A stretch of DNA of 64,000 bases from Bacteroidota bacterium (GTDB lineage: Bacteria; Bacteroidota; Bacteroidia; Cytophagales; Cyclobacteriaceae), in assembly GCA_018266395.1 (NCBI GenBank), contig JAFEAM010000034.1, forward strand, positions 1 to 64,000, written 5' to 3'. Position numbers and translations under genes: made by a program. Below the pieces are notes generated by a model. That model was not told where the DNA came from. It did not search any database and saw only the letters and a program-made list of their open reading frames with translations. Positions 7,986 to 17,963 of the stretch are shown here, in pieces; positions within the stretch are counted from its first letter, which is position 1, and every line of letters starts with the position of its first letter.

Positions 7986-10900
7986 ATGAAACGATTGATA
8001 CTTCTCGTTATCGCGGGCCTGGTGGCTCCCGGCCTGCAGGCGCAAATCAATGCGAAACTGATACGCTATATGGATGTCTCCGATTCCGAAATCACTTTCG
8101 TCTACGGCGGTGATGTGTGGATCATGCCCAAGACCGGCGGGCAAGCGGTGCAAATCACGCACTCACCCGGTGAAGAGTCATGGCCGAAGTTCTCACCCGA
8201 TGGTACGGAGATCGCGTTCACCGCGAACTACAATGGCAACCCGGATGTGTATGTGATGCCATCCAAAGGCGGTGTGCCGGTGCGGGTGACATACGCATCA
8301 TTCACAGACAGGCTGGTGGACTGGCATCCGGATGGGAAGCGATTACTGTTCGCGTCACCACGCGAGTCAAGCACGGGCCGTACCAGCAACCTCTACCTGG
8401 TGGATAAGAAAGGCGGACTGCCCGTCAAACTTCCCATGCCTTACGGGGAACTGGCGAGCTTCTCCCCTGATGGAAACAAGATCGCCTACATCACAAAGAT
8501 CACAGAGAACTATCCCTTCAAACGCTACCGCGGCGGACTCACATCGGACATTATTGTGTTCGACCTCGCCACCAACAAGGCAGAAAATATCACCAGCAAC
8601 ATGGCCAACGACGGCAAGCCTGCCTGGGCAGGAAACCAGATCTACTTCCTCTCCGATCAGGATGCAGACATGCGCCTTAACGTTTGGGCATATGACACAC
8701 AGGCAAAGACCAGCAAGAAGGTAACTCAATTCAAAGACTTCGATATTACTTACATGTCGGCCGGGCCCAGGGACCTGGTCTTTGAAAACGGCGGCACGCT
8801 CTACCGAATGGACCTCTCTTCCAGCCAATACCAGGAGGTAAAGGTGGATGTGGTAAGTGACTTGTCTACGGAAATTCCCCGTGCAAAAAATGTGGAGAAG
8901 AATATCGTCAATGCAACGGCATCACCAGGCGGTACGCGTCTGGTGATCGAAGCGCGTGGCGAACTGTTTAACGTGCCTGTTAAAGAGGGCTTTGTCACGG
9001 ACATCACGAAGTCTAGTGGTGCCTTCGACCATGACCCCGCCTGGTCGCCCGATGGAAAATCTGTTGCCTACTGGAGCGACAAGTCGGGTGAGTATGAAGT
9101 GTACCTGCAGGATATGACCAAAAGCGACCCCGCCCGCAAGCTGACAAACCGCGGAGCGGGCTTCGGTTACCGCTTGTTTTGGTCACCGGACAACAAATGG
9201 CTGGCCTACTTCAATGAGAAGAATGACATCAACGTGCTGGACGTAACTTCTGGTGCCGGCAGAGTGATCGACAACTACTCCTGGGAAATCGGCCACGGAG
9301 GCCGAAACGGATATAACATGAGCTGGTCGCCCGACAGTAAATGGCTGGCATACGTGAAGGGCGAGGACAACGGCAACGAAGCCATCTTCCTCTACAGCGT
9401 AGCCGACAGCAAATCCAGCAGGGTGACGGGAAGTTTCTATAACAACCACAACCCGGTCTTCAGCAAAGATGGGAAGTACCTTTTCTTCCTCACGGACCGC
9501 GACTTCCATGCTGTGTATAGCAGCCTTGGCGACGGTACCTGGATCTATCCGAACAACGTACGCCTCGCGGCCATCAGCCTCACGGCAGATGCGGCAGACC
9601 TGATGAAACCAAAGAACGACGAGGTGAAAGACGAGAAGGCGGACAAGAAAGAGGGAGACAAAAAAACTGACGAGAAGAAGACCGACGATAAGAGCAAGAA
9701 AGGCAAGGAAGCAGAGCCCGAGAAGAAGCCGGAGGTGGCGGTGAAGATTGACTGGCCCGGCATCGAAAGCCGCACAGTTCTCCTCTCCCCTGACGCCGGT
9801 AACCTGGATAACATCATGGCATTCGAAGGCAAGGTGGTGTATCAGCGCTACCCGCTCGCGGGCGACTTCAAGGCAAAAGGTTCCGACCTGATGGTATACG
9901 ACCTGGAGAAACGCGAGGAGAAGAAGATTATCGGAGGTGTGACGAAGGCACAGCAGACCGCCGACCACAAGTCACTGCTGGTGAAGAGCAACGACAAGTT
10001 TGGCGTCATCAAGGCTGAGGCTGACCAGAAGATCGAGACGCCGGTGCCCACGGTAGACCTGGTGATGAACCTGAACCCGAAGGAAGAATGGCGTGAGATC
10101 TTTAACGACACCTGGCGCCGCTACCGCGATTTCTTTTATGACAAAGACATGCAGAAGGTAGACTGGAATGCGCTGCGCACCCGCTATGGATCACTCATCG
10201 ACTATGCCCGCAGCAGATGGGATGTGAGCAACCTACAGTCCAACCTCCAGGCGGAACTCAGCGCCGGCCACACCTACACTTTTGGCGGCGATGCCGAAGC
10301 GGTGACCCGCATTGAGACAGGCTTCCTCGGCATTGATTGGGAACTCAACAATAATATGTACCGCATCAAGCGCATCGTGCGTCCTGCCGACTACGAGACA
10401 GGCATGCGGTCGCCACTGGACCGGCCGGGTGTAAACGTGCAGCCAGGAGAATATATTCTTGCAGTGAATGGTATTGACATTGACCCAACCAAAGAAGCAT
10501 ATGCTGCCTTCGAAGGGCTTGGCGGCAAGACGGTGGTGCTGAGTGTCAGCAAGACTGGAACAAAGGCTGACGCAAGGAATGTTGTCGTTACCTGCCTTAA
10601 AACCGGTGAAGAACAAGATCTCCGCTATGCAGAGTGGATAGAGAACAACCGAAAGATGGTGGAGAAACTTTCTGGCGGAGCACTGGGATACATATACATG
10701 GCGAACACTGGCGGCCAGGGCCAGCAGGAGTTGGTGCGGATGTTCTATGGACAATTGGAGAAGAAGGGATTCATCATCGACGAGCGCTTCAATGGAGGCG
10801 GGCAGTTGTCGGACCGGTTCCTGGAGTTGTTGAATCGTCCTGTGGTGTATAACCTCTACTGGCGTCATGGCCGTTACACCGGTGCTCCCACCAAGGCCAA

Positions 10901-11303
10901 CCCCGCACCGATGGGCATGGTGATCAACGGCTGGGCCGGCTCAGGCGGTGACGCATTGCCCTGGGCTTTCCGCGAACAGAACGGCGGTCCTATCATTGGC
11001 GAACGTACGCTGGGAATACTGGTCGGTCCCGCGACGGGTCACGAGCTCATCGACGGTGGTGGCATCACCATCCCGGAGGCGCGGTTGTATCACAATTCCG
11101 GCAAGTGGTTCGACGAAGGTGTGGGTACCAAGCCCGACATCGAGGTATGGGACGACCCCACGCTCATGGTGCAGGGCCGCGACCCTCAAATGGAGCGCGC
11201 CGTGGAAGAAGTGATGAAGCTGGTGAATACCAAGCCCTTCAAGCGCACGCCTCCTCCGGCGATGGAGGACAGGACAGCAGGGGGGATTAATGGTAAGAGG
11301 TGA
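7986..11303 (+). CDS. Tricorn-like S41 family protease
   Basis: 1105 residues with a signal peptide (1-18). Residues ~22-540 are TolB/WD-like beta-propeller repeats with recurring SPDG blades, as in the tricorn protease that degrades oligopeptides. Residues ~541-585 are a low-complexity linker very rich in Lys, Glu and Asp. Then come a helical bundle, a PDZ domain (~775-850) and a C-terminal S41 domain. The putative catalytic residues are H762 in LSAGHTYT and S986 in GWAGSGGD, matching the two tricorn positions. It is probably periplasmic and works on peptides released by other proteases. It appears monocistronic, with a 355-bp repeat-bearing region upstream and a convergent permease gene downstream. 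Confidence 0.92.
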   Translation: MKRLILLVIAGLVAPGLQAQINAKLIRYMDVSDSEITFVYGGDVWIMPKTGGQAVQITHSPGEESWPKFSPDGTEIAFTANYNGNPDVYVMPSKGGVPVRVTYASFTDRLVDWHPDGKRLLFASPRESSTGRTSNLYLVDKKGGLPVKLPMPYGELASFSPDGNKIAYITKITENYPFKRYRGGLTSDIIVFDLATNKAENITSNMANDGKPAWAGNQIYFLSDQDADMRLNVWAYDTQAKTSKKVTQFKDFDITYMSAGPRDLVFENGGTLYRMDLSSSQYQEVKVDVVSDLSTEIPRAKNVEKNIVNATASPGGTRLVIEARGELFNVPVKEGFVTDITKSSGAFDHDPAWSPDGKSVAYWSDKSGEYEVYLQDMTKSDPARKLTNRGAGFGYRLFWSPDNKWLAYFNEKNDINVLDVTSGAGRVIDNYSWEIGHGGRNGYNMSWSPDSKWLAYVKGEDNGNEAIFLYSVADSKSSRVTGSFYNNHNPVFSKDGKYLFFLTDRDFHAVYSSLGDGTWIYPNNVRLAAISLTADAADLMKPKNDEVKDEKADKKEGDKKTDEKKTDDKSKKGKEAEPEKKPEVAVKIDWPGIESRTVLLSPDAGNLDNIMAFEGKVVYQRYPLAGDFKAKGSDLMVYDLEKREEKKIIGGVTKAQQTADHKSLLVKSNDKFGVIKAEADQKIETPVPTVDLVMNLNPKEEWREIFNDTWRRYRDFFYDKDMQKVDWNALRTRYGSLIDYARSRWDVSNLQSNLQAELSAGHTYTFGGDAEAVTRIETGFLGIDWELNNNMYRIKRIVRPADYETGMRSPLDRPGVNVQPGEYILAVNGIDIDPTKEAYAAFEGLGGKTVVLSVSKTGTKADARNVVVTCLKTGEEQDLRYAEWIENNRKMVEKLSGGALGYIYMANTGGQGQQELVRMFYGQLEKKGFIIDERFNGGGQLSDRFLELLNRPVVYNLYWRHGRYTGAPTKANPAPMGMVINGWAGSGGDALPWAFREQNGGPIIGERTLGILVGPATGHELIDGGGITIPEARLYHNSGKWFDEGVGTKPDIEVWDDPTLMVQGRDPQMERAVEEVMKLVNTKPFKRTPPPAMEDRTAGGINGKR

Positions 11304-11392
11304 GTGGTGGGTTGGTGAGTGGATGTTCATTCAGCGTATAGACTTCAATCACCAAATCGCCCAATCACCAAATCAATAAATGAGAGTTCACT

Positions 11393-14035
11393 TCACTCCG
11401 TCTTCAAGCTATTTGCCGGGTTGGTTAAGGCTGCTTTGAGGGATTGAAGGCTGACGGTGAGAAGGGTAATGAGCATGGTGCCGAGCGCAGTGTTGACGAA
11501 GATCCACCACGGTAAGTCAGTGCGGTATCCGAATTTCTGAAGCCACGCACCCATGAAGTAGAATGAAAGCGGGATCGTGATCACGAGGGCAATGAGTACC
11601 AGCAGGAGAAAGTCACGGGACAGCATCTGCCACACGCTTATCACCGACGCGCCCATTACTTTTCGAATGCCAATCTCCTTCCTGCGCCGCTCCGCCATGA
11701 AAGAGGATAAGCCGAAGATGCCGAGGCAACTGATGAAGATGGCCAGCGTCGCGAAGGAGCCTGACAGCCGGCCTGCCCGCTCCTCGTCACCGAACTTCCT
11801 CGCATATTCTTCGTCCACGAATTTGAAGTCAAAAGGCGTACTGGGACTGTATTTCCTGTAAATATTCTCCACCGTCGATAGGGTCTGGTGCAATTCCATT
11901 TCTGGGTTAAGACGAAGTAAAGCAACGTTGCCGCCATCCTTGTCGCACAGGCGATATAGGGAAGGACGCACCGGTTCATAGGGTGACTCCACTACAATGT
12001 CGCGGACGACGCCCACGACTTTGTAGTTCCGGCCGTTCCAGGTGATCACTTCTCCTATAGGATCCTTGAAGCCGATGAACTTTGCAGCCGTCTCGTTCAG
12101 GATGAAGGCTGCGGAGTCAGATGGAAAATATTTGGAGAAGTCGCGCCCTGCTACCAGTTGCCACCCCACCGTCTTGCCGTATTCATACGACACGTCGGTA
12201 TTGGGGAATTCCACCGTAAGCGCCGGATCTTTTCCGCGCCAGTCAAAAAAGGAATTGCTGTTCCACACTTCTGTCGGCGGGCTGCCAGACTCCGACATTT
12301 CCACGATGGCATTGGAAGCTTTCAGCTCGTTGCGTACCACATCGAAATTGCTGTGAAGATCGCGCGTTAGCAGCATGTTAATAAGCCCCCCGCGGTCATA
12401 GCCCACAGGCCGGTTCCGTGCAAATTCAATTTGGCGATATACGACCAGCGTGCCGATGATCAATGAGGAAGAGACGGCGAACTGCAGCACGATCAGCACC
12501 TTTCGAGGTAGTGATGCCTGCGCCCCTCCCATGAAGGAGCCCTTCAATACCGTCGCCGGTTGAAACGACGATAGGAAGATGGCTGGATAGCTGCCGGCCA
12601 GCAAGCCTGTAAGGAGACTGAAGCCGATGCTGGCAAGCCAGAAGACCGGTGTAGTCCAGGGCAACTCCAGCTGCTTGTCAGCAACCAGGTTGAACGCTGG
12701 CATCAGCAACTGGACGATCAGCAGCGATAGGACAAGCGCAACCAACGCTAGCACTGTGGATTCGCTGAGGAACTGCGTTACGAGTTGCCCGCGTGCAGAG
12801 CCAATCGACTTACGGATGCCCACTTCCTTCGCCCGCTTCTCAGACCGCGCCGTACTGAGGTTCATGAAGTTGATGCAGGCGAGGGCCAGAACAAAAATGC
12901 CGATGATGCCGAAGAGCCAAACCAGTTCAATCCTTCCCCCTGCTGGCTTCCCATCTCTGAACTCTGAATTAAGATGCCAGCTGCTCATCGGATGGATGAA
13001 AACCTCCGGTCGTGCATTGATGTCCTGTGCGTTCTTCAATTTTTTGATCTTGATGTCTTTGATTTTCGAAGACACCGTGGCGAAATCCGCACCGTCGGCG
13101 AGCTGAACGAATGCCTGAGTGAAATTTCCACTCCATGGGTCTTCCATTTGTTTCAGGAAGGGGTTTCGGATGACAAACAAGTCCCATGGCAAAATGAAAC
13201 TCATTTCTTTGAAACTCGAGTTGCGCGGGAAATCTTCATAAACGCCTGTGACCTTCACTTCCGTCCTGTCAACCTTGATCATCTGGTTCACAGGATCTGC
13301 ATCGCCGAAGAAGACTTTGGCCACAGATGCACTGAGGAGTATAGAGTGTGGTTCTTTCAATCCGTTGCGGTCACCATAGATCATCTTCAATGACAACATC
13401 TCTGTCACACCGGGTTCAATGAAGTTGCCGCGCTTGTAGTATTTCTTGTCACCCACTGCAAGGTTGTGCGCTTCTGTCCAAGTGGACTGCAGCACCTGCT
13501 TGAAGTCACTGCCGAAGCTGTTGCGCAGCTCTTCTCCCATCAACCAGGGTGTGGAGCGGTCCGAAAGCAAAATGCCGTTGACTTTGTTGGTCGTCCAGAC
13601 TTGACCAATAGTCCGGTAGTTTGTGAAGTTGTGATCATAGGTCACTTCGTCGAAAACCCACAGGGCGATGAACAGCGCCACCGTCATACCGGCAGTAAGG
13701 CCTGCAACGTTAATGAAGGCGTAACCCTTGTTGTGCAGCAGGTTACGAGCAGCGATTTTCAGATAGTTGCCGATCATAGCGGGATGGATGAGTGAATATG
13801 AATGGTGGGAATAAGATGATGATTGTTTTCGCCTTTTGATGGCATAGGAAAATATCAGCACCAGTACCTGGCGCCAGTACTTGCGTCTTGCGCGGGAGGC
13901 AGGCATCCGCTTGAGGTTGGCGAAGAACATCTCCTCCATGTCGCCAAGCAGGTCCTCGACGAATGCGCGGCCGCAGAACCATTCGAAGATTCGGTTGGCG
14001 AGTCTTGGAGGCCTGCTGGGTCGATTGCCCTTCAT
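11393..14035 (-). CDS. FtsX/MacB-type ABC transporter permease with N-terminal prefix domain
   Basis: 880 residues from the ATG at 14035, which overlaps the upstream PadR stop as ATGA; a longer in-frame start at 14071 would overlap PadR by 40 bp. The first ~85 residues are the soluble Bacteroidota permease-prefix segment (FEWFCGRAFVEDLLGDMEEMF pattern) ending in a helix. Then come two MacB_PCD/FtsX units, each a periplasmic domain between membrane helices, with the RSEKRAKEVGIRKSIGS and RRKEIGIRKVMGAS signature turns. Such permeases handle peptides, antimicrobial compounds or lipoproteins and need an ATPase that is not encoded here. The gene is convergent with the tricorn protease gene and is probably controlled by the coupled PadR. 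Confidence 0.9.
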   Translation of the reverse strand: MKGNRPSRPPRLANRIFEWFCGRAFVEDLLGDMEEMFFANLKRMPASRARRKYWRQVLVLIFSYAIKRRKQSSSYSHHSYSLIHPAMIGNYLKIAARNLLHNKGYAFINVAGLTAGMTVALFIALWVFDEVTYDHNFTNYRTIGQVWTTNKVNGILLSDRSTPWLMGEELRNSFGSDFKQVLQSTWTEAHNLAVGDKKYYKRGNFIEPGVTEMLSLKMIYGDRNGLKEPHSILLSASVAKVFFGDADPVNQMIKVDRTEVKVTGVYEDFPRNSSFKEMSFILPWDLFVIRNPFLKQMEDPWSGNFTQAFVQLADGADFATVSSKIKDIKIKKLKNAQDINARPEVFIHPMSSWHLNSEFRDGKPAGGRIELVWLFGIIGIFVLALACINFMNLSTARSEKRAKEVGIRKSIGSARGQLVTQFLSESTVLALVALVLSLLIVQLLMPAFNLVADKQLELPWTTPVFWLASIGFSLLTGLLAGSYPAIFLSSFQPATVLKGSFMGGAQASLPRKVLIVLQFAVSSSLIIGTLVVYRQIEFARNRPVGYDRGGLINMLLTRDLHSNFDVVRNELKASNAIVEMSESGSPPTEVWNSNSFFDWRGKDPALTVEFPNTDVSYEYGKTVGWQLVAGRDFSKYFPSDSAAFILNETAAKFIGFKDPIGEVITWNGRNYKVVGVVRDIVVESPYEPVRPSLYRLCDKDGGNVALLRLNPEMELHQTLSTVENIYRKYSPSTPFDFKFVDEEYARKFGDEERAGRLSGSFATLAIFISCLGIFGLSSFMAERRRKEIGIRKVMGASVISVWQMLSRDFLLLVLIALVITIPLSFYFMGAWLQKFGYRTDLPWWIFVNTALGTMLITLLTVSLQSLKAALTNPANSLKTE

Positions 14036-14361
14036 TTGTTGAGCGCCAGTTTTGTTTTCGATACTTTCCATAGCTCGTCACGGAGAGCTTTTGTCTCATG
14101 CAGGATGTTGACGCCGCTTCGTGTCAGTTCGAAGAAGCGCTTCCTTCTGCCTCCCCGCTCCTGGGTAGGGTCTCCCAGCCAGGATTTGATATAACCTTTC
14201 TCATCCAGGCGGGAGATTGTGGAGTGCAGGGCGCCGATGCTGATGTCGCGGCGGCATCTCTTTTCGATATCCTCCTTGATGGCCACGCCATAGGCCTCGT
14301 CGCCGAGGCCGGAGATCGTGAGCAGCACCAGTTCTTCAAATTCGCCGATATAACCGGTCAT
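14032..14361 (-). CDS. PadR family transcriptional regulator
   Basis: 109 residues. The N-terminal winged helix begins GEFEELVLLTISGLGDEAYGVAIKEDIE and includes SIGALHSTISRLDEKGYI, the PadR recognition helix and wing. These are dimeric repressors of drug-inducible transporters. The stop codon overlaps the start of the permease gene (ATGA), so the two form one operon; coupling of PadR genes to prefix-domain permeases is recurrent in Bacteroidota. Effector unknown. Confidence 0.92.
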   Translation of the reverse strand: MTGYIGEFEELVLLTISGLGDEAYGVAIKEDIEKRCRRDISIGALHSTISRLDEKGYIKSWLGDPTQERGGRRKRFFELTRSGVNILHETKALRDELWKVSKTKLALNK

Positions 14362-14506
14362 GGTTGAGTGTTTTGGTGTTTAACGGGGTTCGGGTTAATA
14401 TGTTTCTATTTTTCAGAGGAAATGCCAACTGCTTTTCCCGGGCAGTGGGGTGCAGTTTGCCTTTCAAGGATTGCCGCAGTATCCTATCTTTAACTTTTTC
14501 ACCCCT

Positions 14507-15586
14507 ATGAATATGACCATTAAAGTGTCAACTCTCTTGCTTTGCCTCTCCTTGTTATTTCAAGCGCGCGCGCAGTCGGGTTATCAGTCAGAAATCAAAC
14601 AATATGCCACCCAGCTCTATGCTTCGCTCGGCAAGTTTCAGAAACAAACAGGCCTGTTGAATTTTAATGACACTTCCCGTCTCAAATGGAACAACCTACC
14701 CGTGGGTCTGCGGGCGCGGGCAGGTATGAGCATCGGCAATATGAACAACGACCAGCGCAGGCTGGTGCACCGCATCCTTTCTGCTTCCCTCAGTTCGCAG
14801 GGCTACCTGAAGGCCACGGGCATCATGTACCTCGATGAGCTCATCAACGGGTTTTATGACAGTCTCTATGTGCAGAAAACAATTGACGAGAAAACGTACG
14901 CTTTCGTCAGGAATCTGAAGTGGTCTCCCAAGAACTATTATTTCGCGTTCTTCGGATCTCCGTCAGACGCCACCTGGGGCTATAAACTGGAAGGGCATCA
15001 TCTCTCCGTCAACTTCACCTTTACGGGAGATAAGATTTCTGTCACACCCCTCTTTGTGGGCACCGATCCTGCCGAATACCTGGTGGCAGACTACGCAGGG
15101 TGGCGCGTATTGAACCAGGAGGAGGACCTCGGACTGCGTCTGATCAACTCCATGACAGAACCACAAAAAAAGAAAGCGATCAAAAGCGTGGAGGTACCAC
15201 GCGACATTATTACCTCAGCGGAGAGTGGCAAGCGCCTCGTGGAAAACTGGGGCATCAAATCATCAGAACTGGACAAAGCACAACAGACTGTGCTTCAGTC
15301 CATGATCCGGGAGTATGTCTTCAACATGGAATTTGAAAAAGCCACTCTGGAATATGACAAGATTCAGAAGGCAGGCATGGACAATATCTATTTTGGATGG
15401 ATTGGCGCGCTGGAAGAAAAGCAAGGGCATTACTACGTGATCAATGGCCCCACTTTCCTCATTGAGTTTGACAACTATGGCGGGCCTCGCAACAGCGCAA
15501 ACCACATTCACTCTATCTGGCGCGAAAAGGGCAATGAGTACGGAGAAGATGTGCTGAAGAAACATTACCAGGCGGAGAAGCATTAG
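14507..15586 (+). CDS. DUF3500 family secreted protein
   Basis: 359 residues from the ATG at 14507, the position that gives a compact signal peptide ending ARAQS; an in-frame start at 14450 adds 19 residues with no signal character. It contains the DUF3500 features: an early LPVGLRARAGMSIGNM segment, a LEGHHLSVNFTF motif and the C-terminal INGPTFLIEFDN...ANHIHSIWR region rich in His, Asn and Trp. The family is exported and its activity is not established. It stands alone, divergent from the padR gene. Confidence 0.8.
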   Translation: MNMTIKVSTLLLCLSLLFQARAQSGYQSEIKQYATQLYASLGKFQKQTGLLNFNDTSRLKWNNLPVGLRARAGMSIGNMNNDQRRLVHRILSASLSSQGYLKATGIMYLDELINGFYDSLYVQKTIDEKTYAFVRNLKWSPKNYYFAFFGSPSDATWGYKLEGHHLSVNFTFTGDKISVTPLFVGTDPAEYLVADYAGWRVLNQEEDLGLRLINSMTEPQKKKAIKSVEVPRDIITSAESGKRLVENWGIKSSELDKAQQTVLQSMIREYVFNMEFEKATLEYDKIQKAGMDNIYFGWIGALEEKQGHYYVINGPTFLIEFDNYGGPRNSANHIHSIWREKGNEYGEDVLKKHYQAEKH

Positions 15587-15762
15587 GGGAGTGAAGACGG
15601 GCTGCGTCCTTGACATCCGGGGCGATGTAGTGGCTCCTATAACCCATTAAACTCCAGCGGCGAGCATTGCGTTGTGGTCCAATGCCACAGCCGGGGAATT
15701 GCCTCAACCACCAAATCGCTATATGACAGAACCAATTAATTTTCGTTAATCAATGGAAATCC

Positions 15763-16206
15763 ATGGACATCAAGGTAAGAGCAGCAACTAAGAAGGATGC
15801 TGCCGCATTGGCCGGACTGGTTCGGCAGCTAGCTGAATCAGAGGGCAAACCATCCCGTTTCACTCGAAAAGATTTCATCCGGGACGGGCTTGGACATGAC
15901 CGGCGCTTCTCGGCATTCGTGGCCACAAAAGGAAATTTGCCGATCGGCTATGCAGCATTTCATGAAGGCTACGACCTGGAATCAGTGTCGAAAGGCTTAT
16001 ACCTAATCGATTTGTTTGTTCGAAAGGAATACAGGGGCCAGCAGGTGGGAACATCTTTAATGAAGGCATTGGCGGAGAAATGCAAATCCTCCGGCAGCCA
16101 ATGGATAGCATGGAACGTTTCGAAGAACAATGCTGATGCGATTCGGTTCTATGAGTCCATGAAAGCGAAAAAGAATGACTCACTTCAATATTGGATGAGC
16201 GTGTAG
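15763..16206 (+). CDS. GNAT family N-acetyltransferase
   Basis: 147 residues, a single acetyltransferase domain. It opens IKVRAATKKDAAALAGLVRQL, has the beta-strand LYLIDLFVRKEYRG and the acetyl-CoA loop RGQQVGTSLM (a Q/RxxGxG/A variant), and ends with NADAIRFYESMKAKK, a typical motif B. The substrate could be an amine or the N-terminus of a protein. Immediate neighbours give no hint. Confidence 0.9.
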   Translation: MDIKVRAATKKDAAALAGLVRQLAESEGKPSRFTRKDFIRDGLGHDRRFSAFVATKGNLPIGYAAFHEGYDLESVSKGLYLIDLFVRKEYRGQQVGTSLMKALAEKCKSSGSQWIAWNVSKNNADAIRFYESMKAKKNDSLQYWMSV

Positions 16207-16361
16207 TGTGATTGTAAGCCAAGCCACTGCGGGGTCACTCCTCAATCACCAGATCGCCACTCTCGCATGCACTGTGGGCCGTACACGGTTGGTTGTGGAC
16301 TGTGCCATTACCCGTCCGACCCGGATCGACACCCTCAACCTCCAAATCACCAACTAAAAGC

Positions 16362-16394
16362 CTGCATTTCTCGGCGCTTCCGCAACTCAGCGGT
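16362..16394. repeat. Copy of the dispersed word CTGCATTTCTC..CGACTCAGCGGT
   Basis: This site carries CTGCATTTCTCGGCGCTTCC followed by GCAACTCAGCGGTTTG. It matches the words at 25434, 25781 and 28441. Here the stop codon of the leftward arsC-like gene (16387) lies inside the repeat, so the repeat forms the 3' end of that gene. Confidence 0.6.
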
Positions 16395-17040
16395 TTGTAC
16401 CCCTCACTGTTACCATTGAAAATGAAAACAGTATCTCCCTCCCTATTTCGTCCACCCTCTCCCTGTATTTGTCCGACTCCTTCGGTGTGCCATCAAAGTG
16501 CTTGGGATCGTCGTAGGTCAGTGCAATACGGAACGCCGCACCGGTAACGATCGGACAATTTTCATCAGCATGGGAGCATGTCATCACTGCAGCAAAGTCG
16601 CTGGACGGATTGAAGGGATCATCGTATTTCTTGGAATACGAAATGACCGGTGCAGCACGCTGTGAATACCGGACTTCATAAACCGGGTTGGCGCCGCCTT
16701 TGGTCTGGGTAACAAGGAAACCCGCTTCTTTCACCGCCTGTACAGCCCGCAAATCAAAAGCTGTCGCCTCGGTACCGCCGGAATAGCAGTGCACCCCCGG
16801 AATGTTGTAACGCGCCGCCGCAGCCTGCGCCCAAATCTGTGCCATGTGGCTCCGCCTGGAGTTGTGGGTGCAGATAAAATTCAGATTTACAGGAGCCCCT
16901 GCCTCTATCCTCGATTGAATAAACTGTGCAAGCTGTGCCAGCAACTTCCTCCTCTCAGCTGGAATCTGGCCAAACTCTTTGATGAGTTCATCCATTTTCT
17001 GCTGCAGTGGCGGAATAATGTCCAGGTGCACGATAGACAT
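16387..17040 (-). CDS. arsC: Thioredoxin-coupled arsenate reductase-like (low-molecular-weight phosphatase fold)
   Basis: 217 residues. The P-loop CTHNSRRS has the nucleophile C57 and R63 (CX5R), and the later CSHADENC gives C155 and C162, the same seven-residue spacing as the redox Cys pair of S. aureus ArsC (C82/C89). Reduction of As(V) to As(III) by a Cys relay is therefore likely. Two oddities are an N-terminal helix-rich extension of ~50 residues not found in the classical enzyme, and Arg in place of the extra P-loop Cys. It is 23 bp downstream of arsM on the same strand, so the arsenic genes form one unit. Some annotations would call it a protein-tyrosine-phosphatase. Confidence 0.85.
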   Translation of the reverse strand: MSIVHLDIIPPLQQKMDELIKEFGQIPAERRKLLAQLAQFIQSRIEAGAPVNLNFICTHNSRRSHMAQIWAQAAAARYNIPGVHCYSGGTEATAFDLRAVQAVKEAGFLVTQTKGGANPVYEVRYSQRAAPVISYSKKYDDPFNPSSDFAAVMTCSHADENCPIVTGAAFRIALTYDDPKHFDGTPKESDKYRERVDEIGREILFSFSMVTVRGTNR

Positions 17041-17063
17041 CTGATTTCTTTAAATCTCCAATG

Positions 17064-17912
17064 TTAGTTGCAACAACCCGGACCGCAGCACGCATCCGGC
17101 TTCTCGGCATATACTGTTATGCTGAAGATTCCCGTGCTGCCGCTCTTGAACTCCTCCATGGCGTCCTGCGTAAGGTGTTCTTTCAGAATTTCATCGGGAA
17201 GTGTGATTCGCTTTTCCTTCTGGATGCTGATGTTCTTGAATCCGGCCTGCTGAATGATGGATAAGTATTCATCTTTTTGAATCGCACCAGAAACACATCC
17301 CGCATACATCTCCGCGTTCTGTTTCAAACCTTCAGGAAGATTGCCTGACAGGACGATATCGGAGACACTGAAGTGTCCACCGGTTTTCAGGACACGGAAC
17401 GTCTCCTGGAAGGCCTTGCGCTTGTCTGGGACAAGGTTCAGGACACAATTGCTGACCACCACATCGGCCACATTTCCTGCAAGCGGCATGTTCTCAATGT
17501 CTCCTTGCCGGAACTCCACGTTTGTATAGTTGAGCTGTTTAGCGTTCGCCCTCGCTTTGTCGATCATCTTTTCCGTAAAGTCGACACCGATCACTTTTCC
17601 CTTTTCCCCCACGATGCTGCGCGCTACAAATGCATCATTCCCCGCGCCGGATCCAAGATCCACCACCGTGTCCCCTTCTTTGATCAAGGCAAATTCTGTG
17701 GGCAGCCCGCATCCCAATCCCAGGTCTGCGTCTGCCACGTAGCCATTGAGCTTCGAGTAGTCGTCTGCCATTACCACATAGTCGACGGTGGAGCATCCGC
17801 ACCCTGCACCGCAGCAGCTGGATTCATTTTGCTCTTTGGTCTGGTCTGCAATCTGGTTGTACTTCTCTTTCACCATTTGCTTCAGTTGCTCGGAAGTTTC
17901 GGTTGTTGTCAT
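17064..17912 (-). CDS. arsM: Arsenite S-adenosylmethionine methyltransferase
   Basis: 282 residues. Class I methyltransferase with the SAM-binding VVDLGSGAGNDAF (83-95) and the three Cys that bind As(III) in ArsM: C68 in GLGCGLP, C156 in SNCVLNL and C206 in AGCVSGA. Extra Cys clusters are at the N-terminus (SSCCGAGCGC, 31-40) and at the extreme C-terminus (CCGPGCC). It methylates trivalent arsenic, giving methylarsenicals that can volatilise. It follows arsR after 51 bp and has its own ArsR-like palindrome in that gap, so arsM may be transcribed both from the arsR promoter and from an internal regulated promoter. Confidence 0.95.
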   Translation of the reverse strand: MTTTETSEQLKQMVKEKYNQIADQTKEQNESSCCGAGCGCSTVDYVVMADDYSKLNGYVADADLGLGCGLPTEFALIKEGDTVVDLGSGAGNDAFVARSIVGEKGKVIGVDFTEKMIDKARANAKQLNYTNVEFRQGDIENMPLAGNVADVVVSNCVLNLVPDKRKAFQETFRVLKTGGHFSVSDIVLSGNLPEGLKQNAEMYAGCVSGAIQKDEYLSIIQQAGFKNISIQKEKRITLPDEILKEHLTQDAMEEFKSGSTGIFSITVYAEKPDACCGPGCCN

Positions 17913-17927
17913 TTTCTTATAGTGTTA

Positions 17928-17943
17928 ATCGTAATATTGCGAT
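17928..17943. promoter_or_regulatory. ArsR-type operator in front of arsM
   Basis: ATCGTAATATTGCGAT is a near-perfect palindrome (arms ATCGTAA and TTGCGAT, one mismatch) 16 bp upstream of the arsM start. It has the same arms as the site in front of arsR. Binding by the ArsR encoded next door is inference from the matching pair. Confidence 0.65.
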
Positions 17944-17963
17944 CGTTAAAGTCAAAAAAATAG

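Noticed and set aside
8367-9968. Long open frames antisense to the tricorn protease and similar long antisense frames over other genes.
   Set aside because: They follow the codon pattern of the sense gene, have no family resemblance and overlap well-supported genes completely.
11393-14035. A complete macrolide exporter (MacAB-TolC) locus.
   Set aside because: Only the permease and PadR are present; no ATPase, adaptor or TolC gene adjoins it.
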